From UBA5429 sp942493315 (lineage in GTDB: Bacteria; Bacteroidota; Bacteroidia; Bacteroidales; WCHB1-69), in contig OW818690.1 in assembly GCA_942493315.1 (NCBI GenBank), positions 806,001 to 870,000 of the forward strand: a stretch of 64,000 nucleotides of DNA. The letters are read 5' to 3'. The notes below the pieces were generated by a model that saw only the letters and a list, made by a program, of their open reading frames with translations, did not search any database and was not told the DNA's origin. The translations under genes were made by a program, and so were the position numbers. The number at the start of each line of letters is the position of its first letter. The first letter of the stretch is position 1. Of the stretch, positions 1 to 8,323 are shown one piece after another.

Positions 1-2
1 AA

Positions 3-1151
3 CAAAGTTCTATTGATGGATTTTTAGCAAACATGGGGATCAACTATTATTTAGGAAAAAGTGTTCTAAATGTTGGATTTGATTTAACCGGGTATAAAGC
101 AGAATATCAATTTTATACTAAAGCCGGTTTATTACAGTCAGTTGAAGATTATACCACAGATGTGGCTCTTTTTGTAAAATATAAATACAATTTTAATGAT
201 CGTCTGTTGATTGAACCCGGTTTTAGATTTCAATATTATGCTTCTATGAGTGCAGCCGTTCCTGAACCAAGAATCGCTATAAAATATAATGTTAATAAAG
301 AAAAAACCATTCGACTTAAATTAGCTGCCGGAATCTATTCTCAAAATTTTACTACTATCACTTCCGATAGAGATGTTGTTAGTTTGTTTTACGGTTTTTT
401 ATCAAGTCCTGAAGCACTTCCGGATTCTTTTAATAGTCGCTATATGCAGGATTATCTTCAAAAAGCTCAACATGTCATTTTTGGTATTGAGATGGATATT
501 ATTAAATATACCACCATTAATATTGAAGGTTATTATAAAAATTTCTCACAATTAACGGTTGTAAACAGATACAAACTTTTTGAATCAGATCCTAATTATA
601 TTTGGGAGAACGGAAATGCTTACGGTGGAGATATTTCATTCAAATATGATCATAAAAACTTATATATTTGGGCTACCTATTCATTAGGTTTTGTTAAAAG
701 AAATGATGGAAAAGTAACCTATAATCCACACTTTGACAGACGTCATAATGTTAATATTTTAGCCTCCTACGCATTTGGAAAACAAGTCAGAAAAACATGG
801 CAATTTGACATTAGGTGGAATTATGGTTCAGGATTTCCTTTTTCACAAGATCAAGCCATTTATCCCCATTCTACCTTGGGAGGAACAATCTCAGGAGATT
901 ATACTTCAGAAAATGAAGAATTGTACTATTTATTGGGGGATTTGAATGGTGGAAGACTTCCCTCATATCAAAGAATGGATGTTGGGTTGAAAAAGAAAAT
1001 ATTTATCGGTGAACACAATGTTATAGACTTAAGTGCTTCTATAACAAATGTTTATAATTACAAGAATATTTTCTATGTGGATAGAATTACATCTGAGAAA
1101 ATCTATCAAATGCCATTCTTATACTCTTTTGGTGTTACCTGGAGTTTTTAA
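3..1151 (+). CDS. TonB-dependent outer-membrane receptor, C-terminal barrel (5' end outside window)
   Basis: The reading frame is open back to the window edge, so the gene is truncated by the window and the ATG at 33 is internal. What remains is about 380 residues of alternating aromatic/polar beta strands. Features include a YYKNFSQLTVVNRY-type strand, a PHFDRRHNVN turn, a GSGFPFSQ segment, and a final strand ending in SFGVTWSF, whose terminal Phe is the outer-membrane barrel signature. This matches the distal barrel of Bacteroidota TonB-dependent receptors, usually with an N-terminal carboxypeptidase-like domain and plug that would lie upstream. It would sit in the outer membrane and import a ligand that the visible part does not reveal. 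The next gene is convergent, with 23 bp between them. Confidence 0.82.
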   Translation, partial: QSSIDGFLANMGINYYLGKSVLNVGFDLTGYKAEYQFYTKAGLLQSVEDYTTDVALFVKYKYNFNDRLLIEPGFRFQYYASMSAAVPEPRIAIKYNVNKEKTIRLKLAAGIYSQNFTTITSDRDVVSLFYGFLSSPEALPDSFNSRYMQDYLQKAQHVIFGIEMDIIKYTTINIEGYYKNFSQLTVVNRYKLFESDPNYIWENGNAYGGDISFKYDHKNLYIWATYSLGFVKRNDGKVTYNPHFDRRHNVNILASYAFGKQVRKTWQFDIRWNYGSGFPFSQDQAIYPHSTLGGTISGDYTSENEELYYLLGDLNGGRLPSYQRMDVGLKKKIFIGEHNVIDLSASITNVYNYKNIFYVDRITSEKIYQMPFLYSFGVTWSF

Positions 1152-1174
1152 AGATTATAAAAAATTGGTTAGAT

Positions 1175-2017
1175 TTATTGTATAAAACTTCTTAGGAGGT
1201 CTATCTCTTGTTTCCATAGAGAATCATCCGGAGTTTCCATTATAATAGGCATATTATCAAAACGGGGATCATTGATAAAACGTTTAAAGAAATCGATATC
1301 TAAAAAACCTCTTCCAATACTATCATGTCTGTCAACACGACTTCCAAACTCCTTTTTAGTATCATTTAGATGGATTGCTTTTAAATATTGAGACCCCACG
1401 ATTTCATCGAACTCTTGAAATGTTTTCTGATATCCGTCAAACGATTTAAGATCGTATCCTGCAGAATAAGAATGGCAAGTATCTATACAAACACCAACTC
1501 TTGATTTATCTTCAACTTTATCGATAATTTGAGCTAAATGTACAAAACTAAATCCAACATTCGTACCTTGACCTGCTGTATTTTCAATGACTGCAGTAAC
1601 CCCATTCGTTTTATCTAAAGCCATATTTATGGATTCTGAGATGGTTTTCAAACAATCATCTAAACTAATTTTATTCAAATGACTTCCGGGATGGAAGTTC
1701 AAAAAGAGTAACCCTAGCTGTTCACATCTTCTCATTTCATCCAAAAATGCAGTTCTTGATTTGTCAAGTCCCTCCATTTCGGGATGTCCAAGATTGATCA
1801 AATAACTATCGTGAGGAAGAATATGTTCAGGTAAGATATTATATTTAGTACAGTTTTCTTTAAATAGCGCAATGCTTTTCGAAGAAAGAGGTGGAGCCTC
1901 CCACCTTTTTTGGTTTTTGGTAAAAAGGGCAAATGCATTTGCTCCGATTAGATGAGCATTAACAGGGGCATTTTCAACACCACCTTCAGCACTAACATGA
2001 GCTCCAATATATTTCAT
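1175..2017 (-). CDS. nfo: Endonuclease IV (AP endonuclease)
   Basis: This 280-residue protein has the usual length for Nfo. It starts MKYIGAHVSAEGG, the hallmark N-terminus of the AP endonuclease 2 TIM barrel. Zinc-ligand motifs are visible in order: NFHPGSH, VIENTAGQG, CIDTCHSYSAGYD, KAIHLNDTKKEFGSRVDRHDSIG and a late METPD. The enzyme cleaves 5' of abasic sites and starts base-excision repair in the cytoplasm. It starts 3 bp after the gldG stop codon, so it is probably the last gene of a gldF-gldG-nfo transcript. Identification by family motifs is firm; co-transcription is inferred from spacing. Confidence 0.96.
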   Translation of the reverse strand: MKYIGAHVSAEGGVENAPVNAHLIGANAFALFTKNQKRWEAPPLSSKSIALFKENCTKYNILPEHILPHDSYLINLGHPEMEGLDKSRTAFLDEMRRCEQLGLLFLNFHPGSHLNKISLDDCLKTISESINMALDKTNGVTAVIENTAGQGTNVGFSFVHLAQIIDKVEDKSRVGVCIDTCHSYSAGYDLKSFDGYQKTFQEFDEIVGSQYLKAIHLNDTKKEFGSRVDRHDSIGRGFLDIDFFKRFINDPRFDNMPIIMETPDDSLWKQEIDLLRSFIQ

Positions 2018-2020
2018 CTT

Positions 2021-3787
2021 TTATGATTTTAACTTTTTTCTTGAAAAATTTCTTTTTCTAACCAAGATCAAAACAACTCCCATAACGGTGATCAAGATGA
2101 GAGGAACAGAAATATTGATAATAGCATATATATTGCTGTTTTCGCGAACCTTTTGAGGGTTTAGAGTTCCAATTTTAAAGTTTTTAGAACGTATTTGCAA
2201 CAAATCATCATCAGCACATAAATAATTAATACAGTTCAATAATAGTTCAGTATTATCATAAAGTTTTTTAGTATAGAAATCGTAACCGGCAGGAAATGGT
2301 TGGTTCGTTTTACTGTCCACATAATTGCGAATAATATCACCATCCGCAATAAAAATCTGTCTGGTTTCAGGACTTTTTTTCACAAAACCGAGTTCTTTAA
2401 TGGTATCAAATTCAACAGGTAGAATACCTTCAAAAGCAGATTTAAACTTACCTTCTACTAAAACAGCCATTGGAAGATACTTAAAAGCAAACTCTTCCAT
2501 ATTGGGTTTTCCTTTAATAACCCCTAATGAAACAATTGAAGGAGTAGGCACAAATTTGGTTCTTTCAGAGGAGGTCATTAATATTGTTTTTTGAAGTTCT
2601 CCTTCCCCTCCAACAAAATCGACAGTTCCGGCAAAGCTTGATTTTATATTTTTCAATTTTCTAACTATCGGATGATTTGAGAAATTGACAATATTCACAA
2701 AATAGGGGAATGCCCAAAATTTATACTGAGGTTGTCCTCCAATATCACCTTCAGAAATGGGAAGGGGAGAACAGTTTAAGTCTTGCAACAAATTAGCATT
2801 AAAACGTACACCATACTTAAAAAACAAGGTATTCAGATTTAAAGGGCGTTCCATAGCAAACATTTCATTTGAATTTTGCAAGCTATCAATTGAAGCATTG
2901 GTGGCATCAACCAACCATAAAATTCTACCCCCTCTCATAACATGCTGATCGATGATATATTTATCCATATCACTAAAAGGAGTAGTCGGTTGAGCGATAA
3001 CCAAAACATCAAACTTATTACCTAAATCTTTAATAGTTTTATTAACAGTATCTGCTACAGTTATATTTCTTAAAGCATTAATTTTACCATCTAAATTAAC
3101 TCTGGTAACATTATAAAATCTTTGTAATTGAAACATCATCCAGGAAGTGTTCCAGAAGTTCAGTTCACCATGACCATCAGTAAAGGCCACAGTACGAACT
3201 TTTGGGCTCACTAATTGACGAATAGTAGAGATTAGATTATATTCTAATTCCTGTACAGAATAGTTAAGCCAATCATCTCCATTTGGATCAGAAACAACAA
3301 GAGTAGCAGGTGCTTCTTTCACTTTATAAGTAATGATAGCACCGGGAATTACATAATGGGTTGAAAAGCCTGCAGCATCCTCCTGACTAATTGGAATTGG
3401 AACAAGTCCTTTTTTATAAAATTCTGAAAAAATAGCTTTGGTTTCATCTTGAGATTTTCCTTTAATAGGATCAATAAATTCAAAAAACACTTTATTGGAA
3501 TATCTTCTGAACTCTTGTAAAATATCTTCCGTTTTCTTAGCGAATAGATTATAGTCTGCGGGTTGGTTCTCTCCTTTTAAATAAACTTTAATATAAATTT
3601 TTTCCTCTAAATTTTCTAGTAATTCAATTGTTTTATCAGACAATGAATTACGCTTATCTTGAGTTAAATCAATCCTGATATAAAGGAAAGAAAAGATAAT
3701 ATTTGTAGCTAAAAGAATAACCAAACTCAAAGCTAAGCCTAGAAGGGCAGATTTTTTGTATTTTTTACTATTATTCATCATGATCAC
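2021..3787 (-). CDS. gldG: Gliding motility ABC transporter component GldG
   Basis: This 588-residue protein has an N-terminal membrane segment (about residues 14-37), then a large extracytoplasmic part. Markers include IRIDLTQDKRNSLSDKT near the start and AFTDGHGELNFWNTS around residue 200. A second membrane helix lies near the C-terminus (about 555-578), followed by a basic tail. This is the layout of GldG, which works with GldF and GldA as an ABC-type complex required for gliding in some Bacteroidota. No gldA ATPase gene is next to it here, so the ATPase must be elsewhere. Starts at 3787 and 3778 are both possible (MIMMNNSKK). It follows gldF by 13 bp on the same strand. Confidence 0.9.
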   Translation of the reverse strand: MIMMNNSKKYKKSALLGLALSLVILLATNIIFSFLYIRIDLTQDKRNSLSDKTIELLENLEEKIYIKVYLKGENQPADYNLFAKKTEDILQEFRRYSNKVFFEFIDPIKGKSQDETKAIFSEFYKKGLVPIPISQEDAAGFSTHYVIPGAIITYKVKEAPATLVVSDPNGDDWLNYSVQELEYNLISTIRQLVSPKVRTVAFTDGHGELNFWNTSWMMFQLQRFYNVTRVNLDGKINALRNITVADTVNKTIKDLGNKFDVLVIAQPTTPFSDMDKYIIDQHVMRGGRILWLVDATNASIDSLQNSNEMFAMERPLNLNTLFFKYGVRFNANLLQDLNCSPLPISEGDIGGQPQYKFWAFPYFVNIVNFSNHPIVRKLKNIKSSFAGTVDFVGGEGELQKTILMTSSERTKFVPTPSIVSLGVIKGKPNMEEFAFKYLPMAVLVEGKFKSAFEGILPVEFDTIKELGFVKKSPETRQIFIADGDIIRNYVDSKTNQPFPAGYDFYTKKLYDNTELLLNCINYLCADDDLLQIRSKNFKIGTLNPQKVRENSNIYAIINISVPLILITVMGVVLILVRKRNFSRKKLKS

Positions 3788-3800
3788 ACTAAAAGTTGGA

Positions 3801-4532
3801 TTACCATTTTCTACTTAACAAAACGATTCTGGTTCCTAAAAGGAAAAAGAAGATCATACTTAGGAAATAAAGGATATCTCTTGAATCAATAACACCTTTA
3901 CTAATTGAAGCATAATGATGATCTATTCCAATTGTTTTGATGAGATATCCGAATGAACCTAAAATCTCAAATGAATAGATAAACTCAAAACCGAAATAAA
4001 GAATAAAACATAAAGGTGCAGCCAATATAAATGCGATGATTTGATTATTGGTTAAACTAGAGGCAAATATTCCGATAGCAATAAAAGTTGATCCCAGAAA
4101 AACAAGTCCTAGATAAGACCCCCAAGTACTACCCATATCAATATTTCCCGGAGTAGAACCGAGATTATAAACAGTAATAATGTATATTAGGGTTGGAAGA
4201 AGGGCAATAACGAGAAGAGTAAGACTAGATAAAAATTTTGCCAGAATGATCTGGATATCAGAGATTGGTTTTGTAAGGATTAATTCAATCGTACCGTTTC
4301 TTCTTTCTTCAGCAAAAGACCGCATGGTAATGGCAGGTACTAAAAATAGAAATAAGAATTTTGAGATATTGAAAAGGCCTTGAAGATCAGCCAATCCTGA
4401 ATATAAAACATTGTTAATATTTGGGAAAACCCAGATAAAAAGGCCTGCAAAAACGAGGAAAACGCCGATAAAGATATATCCGAGGAGGGAACTCAAATAT
4501 GATTTTAATTCTTTTAAATAAAGACTCCACAT
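3801..4532 (-). CDS. gldF: Gliding motility ABC transporter permease GldF
   Basis: This 243-residue integral membrane protein has six predicted hydrophobic segments and belongs to the ABC-2 permease family. The segment TMRSFAEERRNGTIELILTKPISDIQII (residues about 67-95) is typical of GldF and other ABC-2 permeases: a cytoplasmic EERxxGTxE loop followed by TKP. It would form the membrane channel of the GldFG complex. It is the first gene of the minus-strand operon gldF-gldG-nfo and has a clear -7 box 20 bp upstream of the ATG. Confidence 0.92.
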   Translation of the reverse strand: MWSLYLKELKSYLSSLLGYIFIGVFLVFAGLFIWVFPNINNVLYSGLADLQGLFNISKFLFLFLVPAITMRSFAEERRNGTIELILTKPISDIQIILAKFLSSLTLLVIALLPTLIYIITVYNLGSTPGNIDMGSTWGSYLGLVFLGSTFIAIGIFASSLTNNQIIAFILAAPLCFILYFGFEFIYSFEILGSFGYLIKTIGIDHHYASISKGVIDSRDILYFLSMIFFFLLGTRIVLLSRKW

Positions 4533-4551
4533 ATAAAATAGATTAGAATTG

Positions 4552-4559
4552 CAAAAGTA
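4552..4559 (-). promoter_or_regulatory. -7 box of gldF promoter
   Basis: The minus-strand sequence reads TACTTTTG, matching the Bacteroidota -7 consensus TAnnTTTG, 20 bp from the gldF ATG. No convincing TTG element was found at the ideal distance. Confidence 0.6.
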
Positions 4560-4782
4560 CTAAAAAAAGTTGAAGATTTGACCAAGAAATCGATTCGTTA
4601 AAGAGCTTCCAAAGGACTAAGTGTCCCCAATCTCTTATTCCGAGAAAGTGTGGAAAATGGTCGGTTTAAAAATTCACTTTTCACAATTTGTTCATTTTTA
4701 TTATGTTGTTAAATAGTTTTCCAACACTTTACCGGAACTGTTGATTTGTTGATAATTTCTCCCCCATTTTTTCGTTTTTTCA

Positions 4783-4813
4783 TTGATTATTTTCAATCTT
4801 TATACTATCTTTG
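4783..4813 (+). promoter_or_regulatory. Promoter of the transposase gene
   Basis: TTG at 4783-4785, a 20-bp spacer, and TATCTTTG at 4806-4813 match the Bacteroidota sigma-ABfr consensus. It lies 37 bp upstream of the ATG at 4851, which supports that start. Confidence 0.7.
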
Positions 4814-4850
4814 CCTCAACTATTTAATTACTAACCTAACTCTCAAAACT

Positions 4851-5900
4851 ATGAAATCTCCCAATCTTTTCTCAGAACATAAACAAAGATTATCCGATTC
4901 TGAATACCAATTCTTTCAAAATCAAATTCATTCTGACCGTTTTCAATCCTCTTTCGATTTTTTGATTCAAACATTACAAAACATTCATGGTATGAGATGT
5001 CCTCATTGTGGATCTGAAAAAGTGATGAAAAACGGTACCATGAAAAACAAAACACCCCGTTTTTTATGCAATCATTGTCATAAAAGCTATTCTCTTTATA
5101 CCGGAACTTATCTCCATTTTGTTAAGAAAAAAAATAAACTATTTCAATACATTCACTTAAGAATGTCTGATGGTGGAACTTTAAGGTTTTGTAGTGATAT
5201 GTTAGGAATTTCATTAGACACCTCTTTTGAGTGGAATAAAAAAGTATTTGGATCTATTCAGGAGAATCTTCCTGATGGGATGGATGGTGTTATTGAATTG
5301 ATTCTTGTTCAGGATCAGATCTCTCGTAAAGGGGAAAAACCGGATGGTTTCTATAACTTCAAACCACCTAATCCCCTTGCTGATCCTAAAAAAAAGTATA
5401 AGAAAGCTCCAAAACTGATCAAACCGATTGATAAAACGGATCGAGTTCAGATGGCCGTTGCATTTTCCCGAAAAGGAGATTTTGATATGAAAGTGATCCA
5501 TTTAGGAGATCTGGAAGAAGAGGAACTAAAAAAGAGATTGTATCCTAAAATTAAAAAATCAAAAAAGATATTAATCAATGATCAGCCTTTAGTTAAACTG
5601 TTTTTGCAAGATAAAAAACTAAGCTATTACTTATGTGATCAGAATGAGCAAAAGAAAGTGAAAAGCAGAAACAAAGCTTTTGATGTTCAAACCGCAAATG
5701 AGATCTATAATAAATTTGTGGGATGGATGGAACGTTTTATAGGGGTTGCAACCAAATACCTGCAAAACTACATGAAATGGTTTATGCTAAAAATCAAATA
5801 CCGACATTACGATTTATCTGCTTATCACCTGGCTATTGATGGTTTACAGAACAAAAGAGGCAAACAGGGGTATAAAGAAAGTGTGATGTTTATCAACTAA
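4851..5900 (+). CDS. IS1595-family (ISXO2-like) transposase, possibly catalytically defective
   Basis: The protein has 349 residues from the ATG at 4851. The frame is open further upstream to 4746, but that part precedes the promoter. Near residues 46-75 there is a CPHCGSEKVMKNG...FLCNHCHKSY zinc ribbon, then the IS1595 core. The late motif WMERFIGVATKYLQNYMKW is characteristic of the family. In IS1595 enzymes the first catalytic Asp lies in a VExDE motif just before an S-K-G turn. Here that place reads VIELILVQDQISRKG, so the acidic pair seems to be replaced by Ile-Leu, while a later INDQPLVKLF keeps an Asp. The frame is intact. Family assignment is good; loss of activity is inferred from a mental alignment. 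Confidence 0.8.
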   Translation: MKSPNLFSEHKQRLSDSEYQFFQNQIHSDRFQSSFDFLIQTLQNIHGMRCPHCGSEKVMKNGTMKNKTPRFLCNHCHKSYSLYTGTYLHFVKKKNKLFQYIHLRMSDGGTLRFCSDMLGISLDTSFEWNKKVFGSIQENLPDGMDGVIELILVQDQISRKGEKPDGFYNFKPPNPLADPKKKYKKAPKLIKPIDKTDRVQMAVAFSRKGDFDMKVIHLGDLEEEELKKRLYPKIKKSKKILINDQPLVKLFLQDKKLSYYLCDQNEQKKVKSRNKAFDVQTANEIYNKFVGWMERFIGVATKYLQNYMKWFMLKIKYRHYDLSAYHLAIDGLQNKRGKQGYKESVMFIN

Positions 5901-6082
5901 GACCTTAGCAGGATAATTTCTATTTTATTTAATAATGTTCAACTTTATGAAATATAGGGTTGAATTGGTGTTTGAATGAAATGGGAAATGGGTCTTAAAT
6001 AGTAAGTTGGCTTAATCATGAGTATAGAAAAATTTATAAATGTGCTTAAATTTTTCTAAAGAGGGATTCATTGAAGAGATCG

Positions 6083-6187
6083 TTCCGAGAAAGTGTGGAA
6101 AAAATATTTTGTAAGTAATTTTATAACAGATAATTAAAAAATTTGTAAATTTAAATCTACCTGTTTCAACACTTTCTCGGAATAAGA
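6083..6187. repeat. Internal IR copy plus right IR: about 105-bp MITE-like palindromic unit
   Basis: TTCCGAGAAAGTGTGGAAAA at 6083-6102 repeats the left IS end in the same orientation. With the inverted right end (6169-6187) it brackets about 65 bp of A+T-rich DNA without an ORF. The segment could be a miniature element or the scar of a second insertion. Confidence 0.6.
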
Positions 6188-7404
6188 AATTGAGGGGAAG
6201 AAGCATCTGTCTTACCAATTTTTAAAATCTCCCCTTTTAATACCTCCCCCAAATACTCATACTGCTCTATACTATTATAAGTAAAACAAGAATACCTGAT
6301 AAATCTCTGATTATCTCTTCCCCAATTGATTACTGGTATCTCAATTTTATACTTATGATATAATTTCTCCTGTAAAGGATCAAATTCACCCGGTTGTAAT
6401 CTCTTTTCCAATTTTGGTAATGGTATGGAACACATGTTTATTTTAGTTTCTTCCGATATCGGTAAGGATTGCCCCAATGTTTCTGACAACATCTGTGCCA
6501 CTTTTCTTGTCATCAAATAATTACTTTCCATGATAGACTCCCAACCTTGTCCAAAAATCTCCGGAATACATTCTATCGCTTTGGGAATACTCAAAAATGA
6601 TGAAAGATCCTGTGTGCCTCCCCAATAAAAACGATCTTGAAAACTTTGCGTTTTTACGTTTATCATACTGATATTTAATGGATTTATAAATTCCTGGCAC
6701 TTCCGCTCTACCCATAAAAATGCAGCTCCTTTTGGGGCACATAACCATTTATGACAGTTTCCTGTATAGTATTGTGCCCCTGTTTCTGATGGATGTATCG
6801 GTATCATTCCCGGGGCATGTGCCCCATCTACCAATACTTCTACCCTACTCCCTTTTAAACTTCTGGCGATTTTTTCAATTGGAAAATGGAAGGCTGTCGG
6901 GGAACTTATATGATCTATCAGTAATAATCTGGTGTTTTTTGTAATTCCATTTAGTACACTTTGTAAAATTTCATCTTCATTTCGACAAGGATAGCTTACT
7001 TCAACCTCATCAATCTCAAATCCATATCTTTGGGCATATACTAATATGGCGTTTTTGCAAGCTTGATAAATGTGGTTTGTGATTAGTACCCGATCATTTT
7101 TTTGCCATGGAATACTACTCAAAACAGTGTTAACTCCTTCTGTTGCATTTTTTACATAGACTAAATCCTGAGGTTCACACTGTAAAAATGAACCCAACTT
7201 CTGAAGTGTTTCCCGATGTAATTCAGGTAGTTCTCTCATAAAAAAGCGTAAGGGTTGACTTTCTAACTGCTTCTGAAAATGTTGTTGTTGTTCTAATACT
7301 TTTATGGGAGTTGCGCCAAACGATCCATGGTTTAAAAATAAAATGGATGGATCTAAATTCCAGTGTTTTACATGTTCAGAATAAAATGGGAAGGTAGTTT
7401 TCAT
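6166..7404 (-). CDS. Class V aminotransferase-fold PLP enzyme (isopenicillin-N-epimerase-like)
   Basis: The protein has about 412 residues starting at MKTTFPFYSEHVKHW (ATG at 7404; a TTG three codons upstream is less likely). Family motifs are FLNHGSFGATP at the start, NATEGVNTVL for phosphate binding, LVDGAHAPGMIP with the Asp that contacts the PLP pyridine, and YYTGNCHKWLCAPKGAAFLWV, where the Lys after CH is the Schiff-base residue. These define the cysteine-desulfurase/isopenicillin-N-epimerase branch; the substrate cannot be told. The last six or seven residues and the stop codon lie inside the right terminal repeat of the IS element, so the native C-terminus was probably replaced. It is divergent from the ArsM-like gene across 59 bp. 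Confidence 0.85.
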   Translation of the reverse strand: MKTTFPFYSEHVKHWNLDPSILFLNHGSFGATPIKVLEQQQHFQKQLESQPLRFFMRELPELHRETLQKLGSFLQCEPQDLVYVKNATEGVNTVLSSIPWQKNDRVLITNHIYQACKNAILVYAQRYGFEIDEVEVSYPCRNEDEILQSVLNGITKNTRLLLIDHISSPTAFHFPIEKIARSLKGSRVEVLVDGAHAPGMIPIHPSETGAQYYTGNCHKWLCAPKGAAFLWVERKCQEFINPLNISMINVKTQSFQDRFYWGGTQDLSSFLSIPKAIECIPEIFGQGWESIMESNYLMTRKVAQMLSETLGQSLPISEETKINMCSIPLPKLEKRLQPGEFDPLQEKLYHKYKIEIPVINWGRDNQRFIRYSCFTYNSIEQYEYLGEVLKGEILKIGKTDASSPQFLIPRKC

Positions 7405-7416
7405 AAATATCAATTA

Positions 7417-7443
7417 TTGAATCACAAAAATATCATATTTTTG
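7417..7443 (+). promoter_or_regulatory. Promoter of the ArsM-like gene
   Basis: TATTTTTG at 7436-7443 is a good -7 box 20 bp before the ATG at 7464. A TTG at 7417-7419 lies 16 bp upstream of it, shorter than the usual spacer. Confidence 0.5.
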
Positions 7444-7463
7444 CCAAAATATTTAACCATACC

Positions 7464-8288
7464 ATGAAAGATTTTAAAGAACTAATTAAAGATAAATATA
7501 CAGATTTAGCTAAACAAGCTGATCTAATCAACGCTTCGTCCTGCTGTGGGGGCGGAACTTGTAGCAGTACTGCTGCTTTACTTAATAAAGATAAGGATCA
7601 AAATGAACCAAACTCCAATATTAAAATAAATTTCCAGAAAGGAAATCCTATTCAATATACGCCCATTCAATCTGGTGAAGTTGTTGTTGATTTAGGTTCT
7701 GCAATGGGGCATGATTGTTTTATTGCAAGAAAAAAAGTGGGAGATTCCGGGTTAGTGATTGGCCTTGATATTACCGAAGCAATGATTGCGGTTGCCAATA
7801 ACAGTTGTGATAAACATGGTTTTCAAAATGTTCAGTTCAGACTTGGTGATTTTGAAAATATGCCTATTGCTGGTCAAAAAGCAGATCTGGTTATCAGTGA
7901 TAATACTTTTAGAATGTTAGCGGATAAGAAAAGAGGAGTGTCTGAAATCTATAGAATTCTTAAAAGCAAAGGCCGTTTCTGTATTTCCGATATTTTTTGG
8001 AAAGGATCTTATACGGAGTTATCATTACAAGCTGCAGATCAATGGGTTGGAGATATGTCAGAATCTATTCCAAAAGATCTGTTTTTAAGTATGCTACAAA
8101 TGCAAGGCTTCTCAAATATCCAGATTATGAAAGAAGAAGAGATTATTATACCGGATGAAGTGTTACTCGATTATATGTCAGATTCTGAACTTGTTGCATT
8201 TAACAAATCTAATAGTGGCATTTTTCTGGTTACCATTTATGGGGAAAAACCGGATTGTGGTCAGTGTAGCTCCTGCACTTGTATGTAA
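7464..8288 (+). CDS. ArsM-like SAM-dependent methyltransferase lacking the usual catalytic cysteines
   Basis: This 274-residue Rossmann methyltransferase has its SAM-binding motif at VVVDLGSAMGHDCFIARKKVG (residues about 73-93) and an acidic GLDITEAMI after strand 2. Its best overall match is arsenite S-adenosylmethyltransferase. ArsM enzymes bind As(III) through conserved cysteines: one in a SNCVxNL-type motif after strand 4 and one in a later AGCVAGA-type segment. Here these places read ISDNTFRML and QWVGDMSES, without Cys. Cys-rich ends remain: SSCCGGGTCSS near residue 26 and CGQCSSCTC at the C-terminus. It may methylate another substrate or use the terminal clusters to bind metal(loid). 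No arsR, arsB or arsC gene is nearby. Confidence 0.75.
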   Translation: MKDFKELIKDKYTDLAKQADLINASSCCGGGTCSSTAALLNKDKDQNEPNSNIKINFQKGNPIQYTPIQSGEVVVDLGSAMGHDCFIARKKVGDSGLVIGLDITEAMIAVANNSCDKHGFQNVQFRLGDFENMPIAGQKADLVISDNTFRMLADKKRGVSEIYRILKSKGRFCISDIFWKGSYTELSLQAADQWVGDMSESIPKDLFLSMLQMQGFSNIQIMKEEEIIIPDEVLLDYMSDSELVAFNKSNSGIFLVTIYGEKPDCGQCSSCTCM

Positions 8289-8292
8289 ATTG

Positions 8293-8323
8293 TTGTAATC
8301 TTGTTTTTTAAAAATTATTACAA
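8293..8323. terminator. Possible bidirectional terminator
   Basis: TTGTAAT (8293-8299) and ATTACAA (8317-8323) form a 7-bp inverted repeat around a T-rich/A-rich centre between two convergent genes. It is weak and A+T-rich. Confidence 0.35.

Larger units (their letters stand above)
4633..6187 (+). mobile_element. IS1595-like insertion sequence with 19-bp terminal inverted repeats
   Basis: The left end (4633-4651) reads TCTTATTCCGAGAAAGTGT and the right end (6169-6187) is its exact reverse complement. Between them lie a promoter, one transposase gene and about 270 bp of non-coding right end. No target-site duplication is visible directly outside either repeat (4625-4632 and 6188-6195 differ). 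The outside bases CCCCAAT and, on the other strand, CCCCTCAAT suggest the repeats may extend a little further with an indel. A third copy of the repeat core lies inside the right end at 6083. The right repeat contains the stop codon of the neighbouring PLP-enzyme gene. Confidence 0.75.

Noticed and set aside
4746..4850. Upstream extension of the transposase frame
   Set aside because: It lies across and before the promoter at 4783-4813.
4625..6195. Eight-bp target-site duplication of the IS
   Set aside because: CCCCAATC on the left and AATTGAGG on the right do not match.
6012..6218. 68-codon frame crossing the right IS end
   Set aside because: It reads through the terminal repeat and overlaps the PLP-enzyme gene; no coding character.
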